A DNA stretch of 55,362 bases from Desulforamulus aquiferis (lineage in GTDB: Bacteria > Bacillota > Desulfotomaculia > Desulfotomaculales > Desulfotomaculaceae), in NCBI GenBank assembly GCA_004143605.1, contig AWVY01000045.1:1-55362 (forward strand). The letters run 5' to 3'. The notes under the pieces were generated by a model, which was not told the origin of the DNA, ran no database searches, and worked only from the letters and a program-made list of their open reading frames with translations. The position numbers and the translations under genes were made by a program. The first letter of the stretch is position 1. Each line of letters begins with the position of its first letter. Positions 41,519 to 52,243 of the stretch are shown in pieces.

Positions 41519-43939
41519 AATGGTGAGTATCAGTTTATGTTTAATTGTTAAAAATGAAGAAGAGAATCTGCCTAGATGTCTCTCAAGCATTAAGGATTAT
41601 ATAGACGAAATCATCATTGTTGATACAGGCTCGGAGGATAATACCATAGAAATTGCCCTTTCGTTCGGAGCCCGTGTTATCGAAGAAGCCTGGCAAAATA
41701 ATTTCAGTCATGCTAGAAATGTCGGACTATGCCAGGCCAAGGGGGAATGGATACTCTTCCTGGACGCAGATGAAGAAGTTATGCCGAATAATTTAGGGCA
41801 ACTAAGGGATCTCCCTTCTCAAACTGCAGATGGCTTCTTCATACAAATCCTCAATATAGACGATAAAGGAAACACCATCAAGCAGTCAGCCCTCCGTTTA
41901 TTTCGAAACAATCCCTTGCACAGATTTAGAGGTTCAATTCATGAGCAAATCATAGACTCTATTTTAGAGCATAATCCAGAGGCTCAATTTCAACACCTTG
42001 ATCTTATTGTTAAACACACCGGCTACCAGGGCAAGTCAATTACACAAAAGGATAAGATTCAAAGAAATCTTAATATTTTAAATTGCGAGTTTGAGCAGGG
42101 AAACCAAAGCCCCTTTTTACTTTTTAACTTAGCCACCGAATACCTACGTTCAGGTGATTTTCCCAAGGCTCTTCATTTTTATGACCTTGCCGAACCACAG
42201 CTTGAGCCCTGGGTTAGTTATAGTCATCTGTTAGGCAAGAAAAAAATACAGTGTTTAATACTGCTGGAGGATTACCAAAGTGCCCTAGAGGTAACAAATG
42301 AATACTTGCATTTATATCCGGACTACACAGATTTATTGTTTCTCAAGGCATCTATTTACTATCATAAAAAGGATTTTATAAATTCACTTCAAACCTTTCG
42401 GGAATGCCTTAAGCTCGGTGAAGCTCCCGGAAGCTATGTTTCAGAGGAGGGGGTCGGCTCCTTTAAAGCCGAAAGGTCAATCAATCGTATTCTTGAGCTA
42501 TTAAAACAAAGTGATATTCCTGAAAAAAGGGCAGACCTAAGCCTATGCTTGATAGTCAAAAACGAACAAAAAAATATTGCCCGGTGCATAAAGAGCGCCA
42601 AGGGAGTGGCAGACGAGATCATTGTGGTTGATACAGGTTCCCAGGATCATACAGCTACCCTTGCCCGCAAACTTGGGGCAAGGGTCTATAACTTCGACTG
42701 GTCAGGAAATTTTGCAGAGGCGAGAAATTTTTCCCTGGCAATGGCCAGGAGTGAATGGGTATTAATCCTGGATGCTGATGAAACCCTGCGCCTTGAAGAA
42801 CATAAACAAATTCGGGATATCATTAACAAAGCTGGCGATACCCAAGGCTTTTATCTTAAGCTAATTAATTATTTTGGCACTGTAGATCCCGATGATTATG
42901 TGGTAGACGCCGTATGTCGATTATTTAGAAATCAACCTGAATATCAATTTGCCGGAGCCATTCACGAAAATATTTCCCAATCTATTATTGGAGCTGCCGG
43001 TTCAGCCAGCATTGTCCCTACAGAAATCCATATTGACCACTGGGGATATTTAACCAGGCCAATACTCAAAAAGAAAAATATTCGAAATACGCAAATTTTG
43101 CAGCAGGAGGTAGTAAAAAATAACGACCCCTATACCCTGTATGCTATGGGTACAGAATTTTTTCAACAAGCACAATACAAAGATGCTTCTTCCTACTATT
43201 GCGAGGCCCTCCGACAACACTGCGACGACGGAATGCTATCCGACCTATATTTTAAAACAGCCATCTGTTACTTAGAACAAGAGCAATATTATCAAGGAGT
43301 GGAAATGGTAAAGAGGGGATTGCAGCTATTTCCTGACTTCGCAAGTCTGTGGTATCTCTATGGAATGCTGGAATATCAGCAAAACAACCTGGAAAAAGCT
43401 TGTAAAATATGGCAAACAACATTAGCCACGGGTGATCCCCCCTGGCATAAATATACCTTTCCAAAGGGGATTGGCACATTCCGTACAGCTGCAGTCCTGG
43501 CAGTTTGCCTTGAAAAAATGGGGCAAAATAAGGAAGCTGAATTGCTGTTAGAACAGTTTTTAGAAAAAAGACAAGGTCTCTTATCCATTGCCCCTCCCTA
43601 CTACCGTCTATTAGAAAAAAAATATGACTCTAATAAAGCTGTAGAAATACTTATCGAGAAAATTAAACCCCTGGATTTTAGCTGTTGTTTTATCCTTGCG
43701 GATGTTTTTAATCAGTTAGGTAGACCTGTCATAAGGCAAGGGTTTATTAAATACTCCCTCGAGCTGTTGATTCAGCAGCCCCTGGAAACAGATTTTATGA
43801 AGCTGGCGGGGATGCAGCTAGGAATTATACTAAAAACTGTGCGGAAGTTATTAAAAAGTTCCCCGCTTCCATATCTACCGACTATAAAATTAAAAAAATC
43901 TCTTCTCTCTTTAACTTAGGTGTGGATCTGTCCCAATAA
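41511..43939 (+). CDS. Tandem double glycosyltransferase with TPR repeats, frame-shifted at the end
   Basis: Two GT2 domains are in one chain: residues 1-190 (SLCLIVKNEEENLPRCL, VDTGSEDNT, LFLDADEE) and 340-530 (SLCLIVKNEQKNIARCI, VDTGSQDHT, LILDADET). Each is followed by TPR-like helices, with pairs such as LFNLATEYLRSGDFPKALHF. An internal duplication is clear. The frame probably shifts near 43812, because the corrected end (NYTKNCAEVIKKFPASIS to FNLGVDLSQ, stop 43937-43939) fits the spacing to the next gene better than the open frame ending at 43919. About 809 residues. It probably adds two sugars in sequence to a protein or glycan. Confidence 0.87.
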
Positions 43940-43961
43940 ACAAAATATTTGTTAGGAAGGA

Positions 43962-46441
43962 ATGTGTGGCGTGTTAAGTGTATTAATTGCCGGGCCAGTT
44001 AGAAAACCTTCTGCCATACTAAAGGAATTTTTATGGTCCTTAGACATATTGGATAAAACTAATTTATCTGTTAGTTATGCCTTCGTAGATGATAACAATG
44101 ACCTTGAAAGTAAAGAACTTCTGAAGCAGTTTGCCTTAAATAAAGATAATATTGACATAATTCCTGCAAATGCAGATGATTTTTATCATTGCGATGAAAC
44201 AACCCATCATTGGCAAGAACATCTCATTTGGAAGGTAGCTGCTTACAAAGACAACTTATTAAAGCTGGCCTCAGAGAAAAATTTTGACTATGTCTTTATG
44301 GTTGACTCAGATTTAATCTTACATCCCAAAACCCTGGTTCATTTAGTAGGGTTAAGTAAAGATATTGTCAGTGAAGTATTTTGGACCAAGTGGGAGCCTG
44401 ATTTACCTCCACAGCCTCAGGTTTGGCTGTCTGATTCATATAGAATGTTTCATTCAACAAGAAATGAAAAATAGCTGCAGGCGAAATAATCAGGCGTAAG
44501 AAGGAATTTTTCGAAATGCTTGCCCGGCCAGGCACCTATAAGGTTGGTGGCTTAGGTGCCTGTACTTTAATGAGCAGAAATGCCCTTGCAAAGGGTGCCT
44601 CTTTTTCTGAAATATACAACTTGAGCTTTGTGGGTGAAGACCGCCATTTTTGTATCAGAGCAGTTGCCCTGGGTTTAGAACTATACGCAGATACCCATTA
44701 TGAACCATACCATATCTATCGAGAATCTGAATTAGCAGGTGTCGAGAAATATAAAGAAAGGCTCTATCCCTATTTAAAAGGTGATGATCAATTAGATAAA
44801 GGAGCTATGAACAGCATTATACCCTCAAACAAGATCACCCTGGCCATGCTGGTTAAAAATGAAGCGGCTAGGTATCTTGAAAAGGTTTTGAAACATGCTG
44901 CCCGTTATATTACACAAGCAATCATTCTAGATGATGCCAGCGATGATAATACCTGTGAGTTATGTCAAAGTATCCTTAATGGCATTCCCTTGACCATTGT
45001 ATCAAATCCAGAACCAGCCTTTGATAATGAGGTAGTGTTAAGAAAACAGCTCTGGCGTTTAGCAGCTAATACCGACCCAGATTGGATATTAATCCTGGAT
45101 GGGGACGAGATTTTTGAAGATAAGGCCCTCGAAGAATTGCCTATCCTGGCCAGCCGCAAAGATGTTGATGTATTGTATTTTCGATTATACGATATGTGGG
45201 ATGAGCTGCATTATAGGGAGGATAAATATTGGCAGGCCCACCGTCAATACCGCCCATTCATGGTGAGATATAAAAAGGGGTTCCCATATAAATGGAAGGA
45301 AACACCCCAGCATTGCGGGCGTTTCCCAATAAATATTTCAAAATTAAGTGGAGCAGCCAGTGAATTAAGGATAAAGCATCTTGGCTGGATGAAGCAGGAG
45401 GATCGCCAGGAGAAGTATAATCGGTACATGACCTTGGACCCTGAGGGTCGTTATGGTATTCTTGAACAATACTCATCAATATTAGATGAAAACCCTAATC
45501 TACTTCCCTGGCTGGAAGAGGAGGAGAAACATACCTCAGATGAAATAAAACCTCCCCCTACTGCCAGTACCAATGGAGGTGATATAATAGTCCACACTAT
45601 GCCTTTGTTTATAAAGGATAAGCATGATCTTTCATTAGCTAATTCCTGTTTCTCCAGCCTTGCCAAGTATTATCCAGATTCACTGATAGTACTCTTTAAT
45701 CAGGGCAAATTAACAAACGCAGAGCTTACCAAGTACCTACGCCAGTTCAAACTTCGTTTTCACATATTGGGGAAAGGCTCAATGGTTAGTTTAGCTCTAG
45801 CCCGGGGAACCTGTCTCAATTACCTTTGGAAATACCTGCCTGATATTAAGTATATTTCAGAAATAGCCCAGGATATGATCTTCCCCTCCCATTGGCTGGA
45901 TGAGATGATTAATTTTTTAAACACCCATCAAGACCAACCCATGGTTTGCCCAGGAATCATTAATTACCGGGGAGAACGATATCCTCAGGAATCAGATAGA
46001 TTGATCCTGGAGAATATTCCTACCAATGACTTGAACGGCATGAATGAATTTCTCTCCAGTTTATCCATTGAAAAAGAACTAGAAGGTTTTGCATATCCTG
46101 TGGTTCACAGGGCAGAGGCCCTAAAGGCTGTGGGAGGATACAATACCAGTTTTTTGAAGGGTCCCCAAGGCTTCGAGAATGACTGTTTGCTGCTTGGCTA
46201 CCGATATTATATGGGGTTAAAACATAACTGGAAACCCATCTGCTGCTTAAAAACTTATGTTTATCAAGGCTCAACGATTCTACAAACCATCCCCGGCAAT
46301 GAAGGTGAAGCAAACCTTAAGGGATTAATTCATATGTATGGACTGAAGGGAATAATGGAATTGGAGCAAATTCACCAAAACAATACTTATTATAAAGAAC
46401 TCTATGAAGAATTATTTAAACAGCTTGGTATAGAAAAATAA
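43962..46441 (+). CDS. Triple-module glycosyltransferase, frame-shifted
   Basis: Three glycosyltransferase-like modules. Module 1 (residues 1-275) has VLIAGPVRKPSAILKEFLWS, FMVDSDLILHPKTL and VGEDRHFCIRAVALGLELYA. Module 2 (about 285-520) is GT2-like, LAMLVKNEAARYLEKVL, IILDDASDDNT and LILDGDEIFED. Module 3 (540-826) has VHTMPLFIKDKHDLSLANSC and IAQDMIFPSHWLDEMINF. The frame shifts near 44470 (NEKIAAGEIIRRKKEFFEML when joined). About 826 residues. ATG 43962 sits close to AGGAAGG; GTG 43971 (MLSVLIAGPV) is equally possible. It ends the locus. Confidence 0.85.
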
Positions 46442-46577
46442 AAAACTTTGTACAGACGTGCACAAAGCAAAATCATATTTACCATTAATAATATGATTTG
46501 ATTATTTATTCACAATTTCATTCCACTGTGTATATGGTATTCTATGGTATTAACATTTAAATTTGGTTTGAGATTGT

Positions 46578-46630
46578 TTACACATTGTGTAATATAATGG
46601 TCATTAAGCAGACATTTAAATGTCATGACA
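46578..46630 (+). promoter_or_regulatory. Stacked palindromes around a -10 box
   Basis: TTACACA-T-TGTGTAA (46578-46592) is a perfect inverted repeat directly before TATAAT (46593-46598). Downstream come two overlapping perfect palindromes, GACATTTAAATGTC (46611-46624) and TGTCATGACA (46621-46630). Together they suggest repressor sites at a promoter for the small gene at 46694. The remaining part of 46442-46693 also holds TTGTACA-GACG-TGCACAA near 46448-46465, and a nine-base direct repeat TATGGTATT. Confidence 0.5.
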
Positions 46631-46693
46631 GTGACGTTATTTTAATTTTCTAAATAGTATCATTCTTTTAGAAGATTAAAAGGGGGTTCGTCA

Positions 46694-46825
46694 ATGAGAT
46701 ATTTAGCCATTGTTAATCCTATGACCATGATGTTTGTATATTTTGTGGTGGCTCCGGTAGTAAAAGCCTATAGAAAAGTCAAATGTTCCATTAACCCAAA
46801 CTCTCCAGAATGTGCAATTAACTAA
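46694..46825 (+). CDS. Small membrane protein, 43 aa
   Basis: ATG 46694 follows AAAAGGGGGTTCG. The product has one hydrophobic segment, VNPMTMMFVYFVVAPVVKAY, then a basic turn and a tail with two cysteines (KVKCSINPNSPECAIN). It has its own palindrome-rich promoter and a terminator, so it is likely a genuine gene. I do not recognise a family. Confidence 0.6.
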   Translation: MRYLAIVNPMTMMFVYFVVAPVVKAYRKVKCSINPNSPECAIN

Positions 46826-46850
46826 AATTAGCATATAATCCCTACGGTTT

Positions 46851-46886
46851 ATAGAGCCCCTCTCCTGCCAAGGGCTCTATTTTTCT
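46851..46886. terminator. Terminator between small gene and nitroreductase
   Basis: ATAGAGCCC (46851-46859) and GGGCTCTAT (46872-46880), then TTTTCTG. It overlaps the last codons of the converging nitroreductase gene. Confidence 0.85.
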
Positions 46887-47683
46887 GCTGTAAAGACCGC
46901 TACTCCCTCTTCATTTAAAAACTGCCAATCTCCACGAACACCACACGCCAAAGCACCCAATTCAATATGCAGCATAGCTATGCCACAATCCAATCTTTTA
47001 GGAATATTGTAGGTCTCTACTATTGAATCTAGCATTACTATAATTTGTTGATTACCAATATGGAATCTCCAAGGCTGCCTGTTTACCGCCGAAGGGGCTA
47101 GCCTTGCCGCTTCCACCGCAAGCTTAACCCAGCGGGGCCATTCGTCCTGGGGCAAACCAGAAACCAATTCTGCTATAGGCAATCTTTTTTTACTCTTAGC
47201 CATCCCGGACATTAGTCTTTCTTCTAAGGAATAATTTTTTTTGGTATAGCCTACCGGTGTTACAGCCATAACCCTTTCATTTGGCCCTATACTCAAAGCA
47301 TTGGCCACCGTCTCAGGTCTGAAAAAACCTCCTACCCAACAGGTTGATAATCCTAGATTAGTAGCCTCTAAGATCAGCCCTTCACCTAGATATCCTAATC
47401 TTTCTAAGTGATGGGGAAAACTGGTGTTTGCAATAAAGGCCATATAGGCAGGCGCTCCTTTAATTTTACCGTAAGAACCCATGGCGCCCTTATATATATC
47501 ACTGGAAGATCTTAATACCAGTTCTGCCCTAGCCTCTGGAAATTTAAAGTCCTGGCATAGGCCTACTAGTTTTTCAACTGCACTTTCATCTAAGGCCTGT
47601 TCTTTGAAATTTCTTCGGGAATTCCTTTGACTTATGCTGTTATACCACTCCTTTTTAGGAGCTACCGCTAGGGCGGTGCCCAT
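46877..47683 (-). CDS. Nitroreductase family protein (TM1586 type)
   Basis: Intact, 268 residues. ATG 47683 has GGAGGGGATTG upstream. The N-terminal SISQRNSRRNF is the FMN-binding arginine segment of nitroreductases, and the C-terminal half has AARLAPSAVNRQPWRFHI, the second flavin-contacting segment. The central part LGYLGEGLILEATNLGLSTCWVGGFF is typical of the double-length TM1586-like group. It uses NAD(P)H and FMN to reduce an unknown substrate. Confidence 0.9.
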   Translation of the reverse strand: MGTALAVAPKKEWYNSISQRNSRRNFKEQALDESAVEKLVGLCQDFKFPEARAELVLRSSSDIYKGAMGSYGKIKGAPAYMAFIANTSFPHHLERLGYLGEGLILEATNLGLSTCWVGGFFRPETVANALSIGPNERVMAVTPVGYTKKNYSLEERLMSGMAKSKKRLPIAELVSGLPQDEWPRWVKLAVEAARLAPSAVNRQPWRFHIGNQQIIVMLDSIVETYNIPKRLDCGIAMLHIELGALACGVRGDWQFLNEEGVAVFTAEK

Positions 47684-47776
47684 ACAATCCCCTCCAGTTT
47701 AAAAGTATTATCGATAATACTTATGCTGGCTCATTTAATATATGTAGTTTTTGGTTTTTAACTATTTTAAATTAAG

Positions 47777-48950
47777 TTAATTGTTTGGCTTGTTTTGCAC
47801 CCTTTGATATTCCTTCGCATCCTTTAAATAAAATAAAAGCATTGGTATGAGTATAACAAAGGCACAGGTTAGATACATAAAGGCCAAGCCAACTTCTTTA
47901 GACAGGATTCCCAAGAGTATGGAACCTAAGCCGATGCCTAGATCAAAGGCGCTAAAGATTGTGCCATTGGCAGCACCCCGACGAAAGGGTTGGACTTTAT
48001 TTATGGCCATGGCCATAGCTGTAGGGTGAATAATACCAAATCCCACTCCCATGGCTATGGCAGAGGCAATAAATAAAATTTCCCCTTTAGCCAGAAACAG
48101 AAGTACAAAGGCAACAGCTATGGCAATAAAGCAAGGGCCATTATTTTAATAGGTCCATTCTTGTCAAATTCTTTTCCTGCCCAAGGTCGTATAATAAGAA
48201 GGGTTAAAGCATAAATCAGAAAATAAATACCGGGATTACCTACACCAATTTTATTTCCGTATAATGTAATGAAGGATACAATTCCTCCATATACCAGGGC
48301 TGTAAAAAACATAAGGATGGAAAGTGAATATACCTTTGACTCAAAGAAGCTGTCAAGGCTTAGTTTCCCCTTAACCTCTATTTTTATATCCTGATGAAAG
48401 GATATCCCAAAAAGGGCTAGCAAGCCTATCAACGCCACTACAAAGCCAGCAATGAATAATGAATCAAAGCCTGCATGGTTTAGAATTATTATGCCCAGGG
48501 CTGGGCCGGCTGCCATGGCCAAGGTATTTGATAGGCCATAATAACCCATCCCCTCACCTCTTCGGGCAGCAGGTACAATATCTGAGGCAACTGTTCCGGC
48601 ACCGGTGGTGGTAAAACCCCAGGTAAAGCCATGGACTACCCTGAGAACAAATAAGAGGGTTAGGCTTGTGACAAAATAATATCCTCCCATGGCCAGGAAA
48701 ATGCAATCAGTGCCAAAAGTAATACTTTTCTGCGTCCAATGACATCCAGGGCAAAGCCGGATAATGGACGAACCAGGACTGCCGTCAAGGAGAGTACACC
48801 AATTATGTAACCGACATTACTCTCATCACCCTTTAATACATCTGTAACAAAAATCGGCAATGTAGGCAAAAGGAAGTAAAAACTCGTAAATATCATTAGA
48901 TTTGCCAGACAAATGAGTATAAAGTCTTTGGTCCATAAGTTCTGTTTCAT
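47777..48950 (-). CDS. MFS transporter, frame-shifted
   Basis: Twelve-helix exporter. The start is ATG 48950 (MKQNLWTKDFILICLANLMI), with loop-2 motif RPLSGFALDVIGRRKVLLLA and the segment VHGFTWGFTTTGAGTVASDIVP. The frame shifts near 48690-48665, where the corrected reading continues into FVTSLTLLFVLRVVHGF, and near 48115-48050. About 390 residues. It belongs to the Staphylopine/YfkF-like drug-efflux MFS group by pattern; the substrate is unknown. Confidence 0.83.
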
Positions 48951-49036
48951 GCTTATATATTTCCCCCTTATATTGTAATTTTATTGCGGCAATATTTCCA
49001 CCGTTAAGTTTATAGAATTTTGCCAATTTTACGACT

Positions 49037-50239
49037 TTAGCCAGATGATTCTATATTTATTTTGTCAATCCTTAACTTTGCTAAACTGTTTAAATAAATC
49101 GCAATTAACATGGCAAAAACTAAGCAGCCTATAGTACCCACTATCACTCCCGACCACTGCCATTTTACCCATAGGGTCCAAGCATTGTCCCACCTAACCC
49201 GCCTCCAAGGTAATAAGCTATTAAATACAGCCCCGATGCCCCACACCTTGCTCCCTTGGCGTTAATGCTGACCCAGGAGCTGGCCGCAGAATGGCCGGCA
49301 AAAAAACCAAAACAAAAAAGAGTTAAACCGATAATAAAAATAAAGATATCATCACTAAAGGTAAGCAATAATCCCAGGATAGAAATTATTACGCTGACAC
49401 CAATGGTCAATGGGTTTCCTAAACGACTTGCCGCTGCACCAGACAGGGTTGAGCTAATGGTCCCTGCCAAATAGGTTAAGAAAATTAACCCTAGGGCTTT
49501 GGTGGAAAGTAAGTAGGGTGGAGCAGCCAGCAAGAAGCCCACATAGTTGTACACTCCAACAAAACTGAACATTAAGAAAAATCCAACCAGATAACTACAC
49601 CTTAATGTTTTATTTTTAAGATGTGCCATCATATCGGTGACACCCCTACCAGGGAAAAGGGATGGGCCGTGAAGTTTGGGATTTTGGCAACAGTATAAAC
49701 AATAGAATACCAGCCACGAGATTTGAAACACCAAAGACCCAAAAGACCTCCTGCCAGGAAAATGGTAGGCTATAGAACCACTTACTATCCTACCTGTCAT
49801 TCCACCCAGGGAATTGCCACTTATGTACAAGCCCATTGCCAGGGTTAAACGATTTTTATCAATTTCCTCTGCTATATAGCCATGGCCACTGATTGAAGGC
49901 CGCCCAGCAATAGTCCCTGGCAAAACCTCATTAAAAGAATAAAATTAAAGTCCTGGGCAAAGCCCGCTGCCATAGTTGGAATTGCAGCGGTAACTAGGGC
50001 AAAGGTCATCAGATTTTTTCGCCCCAGGGCATCTGAAAGGGGTCCATAGAAGAATAACGATATAGCCATGGCCAACACCACCAGGGAAACCGATAGCTGG
50101 ACACAGTAGGAGAAACCCCAAAATGCCCGGTAAAGGTTGGCAGCAACGGCTGGGCAGCATATATATCTGCAAATGTAGCAAAGGAACTAATAAATAGGGA
50201 CAGTAATGCCCTGATAAAATGTTTATTTGAATGGCACAT
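49037..50239 (-). CDS. MFS transporter (YnfM-like), frame-shifted
   Basis: ATG 50239 has AGGAGTAGG upstream. The N-terminus FISSFATFADIYAAQPLLPT is the signature of the YnfM/arabinose-efflux-like MFS group. Loop 2 reads GPLSDALGRKNLMTFAL. The frame shifts near 50090, 49900, 49720 and 49215. The end is CLVFAMLIAIYLNSLAKLRI. About 400 residues. It diverges from the ABC-F gene across a G/C-tract palindrome at 50281-50297, which may control both. Confidence 0.82.
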
Positions 50240-50280
50240 ATTTATTACCTACTCCTATCAATAGCCCCACTCTTGTATCA

Positions 50281-50309
50281 TACCCCCTTATGGGGTAAAC
50301 TGGTATACT
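50281..50309 (+). promoter_or_regulatory. CsoR-like palindrome and -10 box in divergent promoter
   Basis: TACCCC-CTTAT-GGGGTA (50281-50297) is a perfect G/C-tract inverted repeat, of the kind bound by CsoR/RcnR/CstR-family regulators. It covers the -35 position for the ABC-F gene, whose -10 is TATACT (50304-50309). GGAGGAG follows as ribosome binding site. On the other strand it lies in the promoter of the MFS gene. Confidence 0.5.
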
Positions 50310-50322
50310 GGAGGAGTTTATT

Positions 50323-52230
50323 ATGATTTTACTACAAGCTAACAATATTAATAAGTACTTTAACGGCAATCAAATATTAAACAATGTAAATTTGACTGTT
50401 CAGACAAATGAGAAGGTCGGGTTGGTAGGAGTTAACGGTGCGGGTAAATCCACTTTACTAAAAATTATTACTGGTCAGCTTAGCTTTGATTCTGGTGACC
50501 TGTTCCTTGCTACCGGCTTAAACATAGGATATTTGGCCCAGGATACAGGATTAGAATCTAAGAAAACAATTTATGAAGAAATGTTATCTGTCTTTGCAGA
50601 CTTAGTGGAGCAAGAACAACAGCTAAGATATCTAGAAGAGTTAATGGGTAACCCAGACATAAAGAAATATCCTGATAGGCATCAACGTACTTTGAACCAG
50701 TACTCAGTTCTTCTGGATAACTTTAGAGACGCAGGTGGCTACAGCTTCCGTTCCTTAATAAGGGGTGTACTACAGGGCTTAGAATTTCCAGATATTGACA
50801 ATCATTCACCCATTGAAAAATTAAGTGGCGGACAAAAGACCAGACTAGCTTTGGCTAAGAATCTTCTAATAAAGCCCCACCTACTAATTTTAGATGAGCC
50901 TACCAATTATCTTGATCTTAAAACCTTGGCCTGGCTGGAACAATTCCTACAGTCTTACCAGGGTGCTGTGCTGGTTGTATCCCACGACAGGTATTTCCTT
51001 GATGCAGTGGTTACAAAGATTGTAGAGATTGAATATGGACAAGCAAATACTTACAAGACAAATTACTCAGGCTTTATAGATGTTAAAGCTCAACAGCAGG
51101 AAAGTCAGTTAAAGCAGTATGAGCAACAACTGGAGGTCATTGCCCGAACCAAGGATTTTATACAGCGTAATATGGCTAGGGCATCTACTACTAACAGGGC
51201 CAAGAGTCGCTTGAAAGCCCTGGAAAAAATAGAACCGGTAGAAGCACCGGCAGCCAAGCAAAAACATATTTATTTTTCATTCCAGGTGGACCGACAAAGC
51301 GGCAAGGATGTACTTCGGGCAGACAACCTCAGTATAGGTTATCCAGGGTTAATATTAGCCGACCAAATTAATTTTACAGTAGAGCGTGGCGAGAGTGTTG
51401 CTCTCCTTGGTCCCAATGGTACTGGCAAATCAACCCTATTAAAAACAATCATCGGTGAATTGGAGCCTTTGTCGGGAGTTATTCGTAAAGGTGCTAACCT
51501 TAGCATAGGCTATTACGCCCAGGAACAGGAAAAATTAAATCCCACTAAAACTGTTTTAGATGAGCTTTGGGATGAACACAAATTAGTAGATGAAAGGGAT
51601 ATCCGAACAGTTCTAGGTAACTTCCTTTTTCGAGGAGAAGATGTATATAAAAGGGTAAAAAATCTTAGTGGTGGGGAAAAAGCACGCCTATCCCTTTGTA
51701 AACTAATGCTCCAAAGGGCCAATTTATTGATCATGGACGAGCCTACTAACCATTTAGATATATTAAGCCGAGAAATACTGGAAAGTGCCCTTATGGACTA
51801 TCCAGGTACCCTAATTTTTGTATCCCATGATAGGTATTTTCTTAATAAGATGGCCACCAGAATCATGGAATTGACCCCTTTAGGGATTGTCAATTTTCCC
51901 GGCGACTATGACTATTACTTAGAAAAGAAGCCTCAACAACCAATTAACCCTACTGTTAAAGAAGTGCAAGAAAAGCCTCAATTAAATAAGCAGAGTTTTC
52001 TTCAAAATAAAGAAGCTCAACGTTTAGAAAGAAAACGTCAAAAGAGAATTGAGGAATTGGAATATCTAATAGCTGAGTCAGAAAAAGTTATTGTGGACTT
52101 AGAGAAGGATCTAGAAAAACCTGAAATTGCACAGGATTATACCGCCTGCTTAAAAATTAGTGAAGATTTAAATAATGCAAAGCTTAAACATGAAAAGTTC
52201 TTGGAAGAATGGTTAGAGTTATCTGAGTAA
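50323..52230 (+). CDS. ABC-F family ATPase (YdiF/Uup type)
   Basis: Intact, 635 residues, two ATPase domains. Domain 1: VGVNGAGKSTLL, LSGGQKTRLALAK, LLILDEPTNYLD. Domain 2: LGPNGTGKSTLL, LSGGEKARLSLC, LLIMDEPTNHLD. The linker at 240-320 is charged and helical, with IQRNMARASTTNRAKSRLKA, and a coiled-coil tail follows residue 560. ABC-F proteins work on the ribosome, as translation factors or antibiotic-protection factors; the YdiF-like layout without membrane domains favours translation. ATG 50323 follows GGAGGAGTT. Confidence 0.93.
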   Translation: MILLQANNINKYFNGNQILNNVNLTVQTNEKVGLVGVNGAGKSTLLKIITGQLSFDSGDLFLATGLNIGYLAQDTGLESKKTIYEEMLSVFADLVEQEQQLRYLEELMGNPDIKKYPDRHQRTLNQYSVLLDNFRDAGGYSFRSLIRGVLQGLEFPDIDNHSPIEKLSGGQKTRLALAKNLLIKPHLLILDEPTNYLDLKTLAWLEQFLQSYQGAVLVVSHDRYFLDAVVTKIVEIEYGQANTYKTNYSGFIDVKAQQQESQLKQYEQQLEVIARTKDFIQRNMARASTTNRAKSRLKALEKIEPVEAPAAKQKHIYFSFQVDRQSGKDVLRADNLSIGYPGLILADQINFTVERGESVALLGPNGTGKSTLLKTIIGELEPLSGVIRKGANLSIGYYAQEQEKLNPTKTVLDELWDEHKLVDERDIRTVLGNFLFRGEDVYKRVKNLSGGEKARLSLCKLMLQRANLLIMDEPTNHLDILSREILESALMDYPGTLIFVSHDRYFLNKMATRIMELTPLGIVNFPGDYDYYLEKKPQQPINPTVKEVQEKPQLNKQSFLQNKEAQRLERKRQKRIEELEYLIAESEKVIVDLEKDLEKPEIAQDYTACLKISEDLNNAKLKHEKFLEEWLELSE

Positions 52231-52243
52231 TAACTTTTTTAAA

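Noticed and set aside
46448-46465. TTGTACA-GACG-TGCACAA as a terminator of the glycosyltransferase operon
   Set aside because: It pairs well but has no T run; it may be an operator. It is only noted with the region upstream of the small gene.
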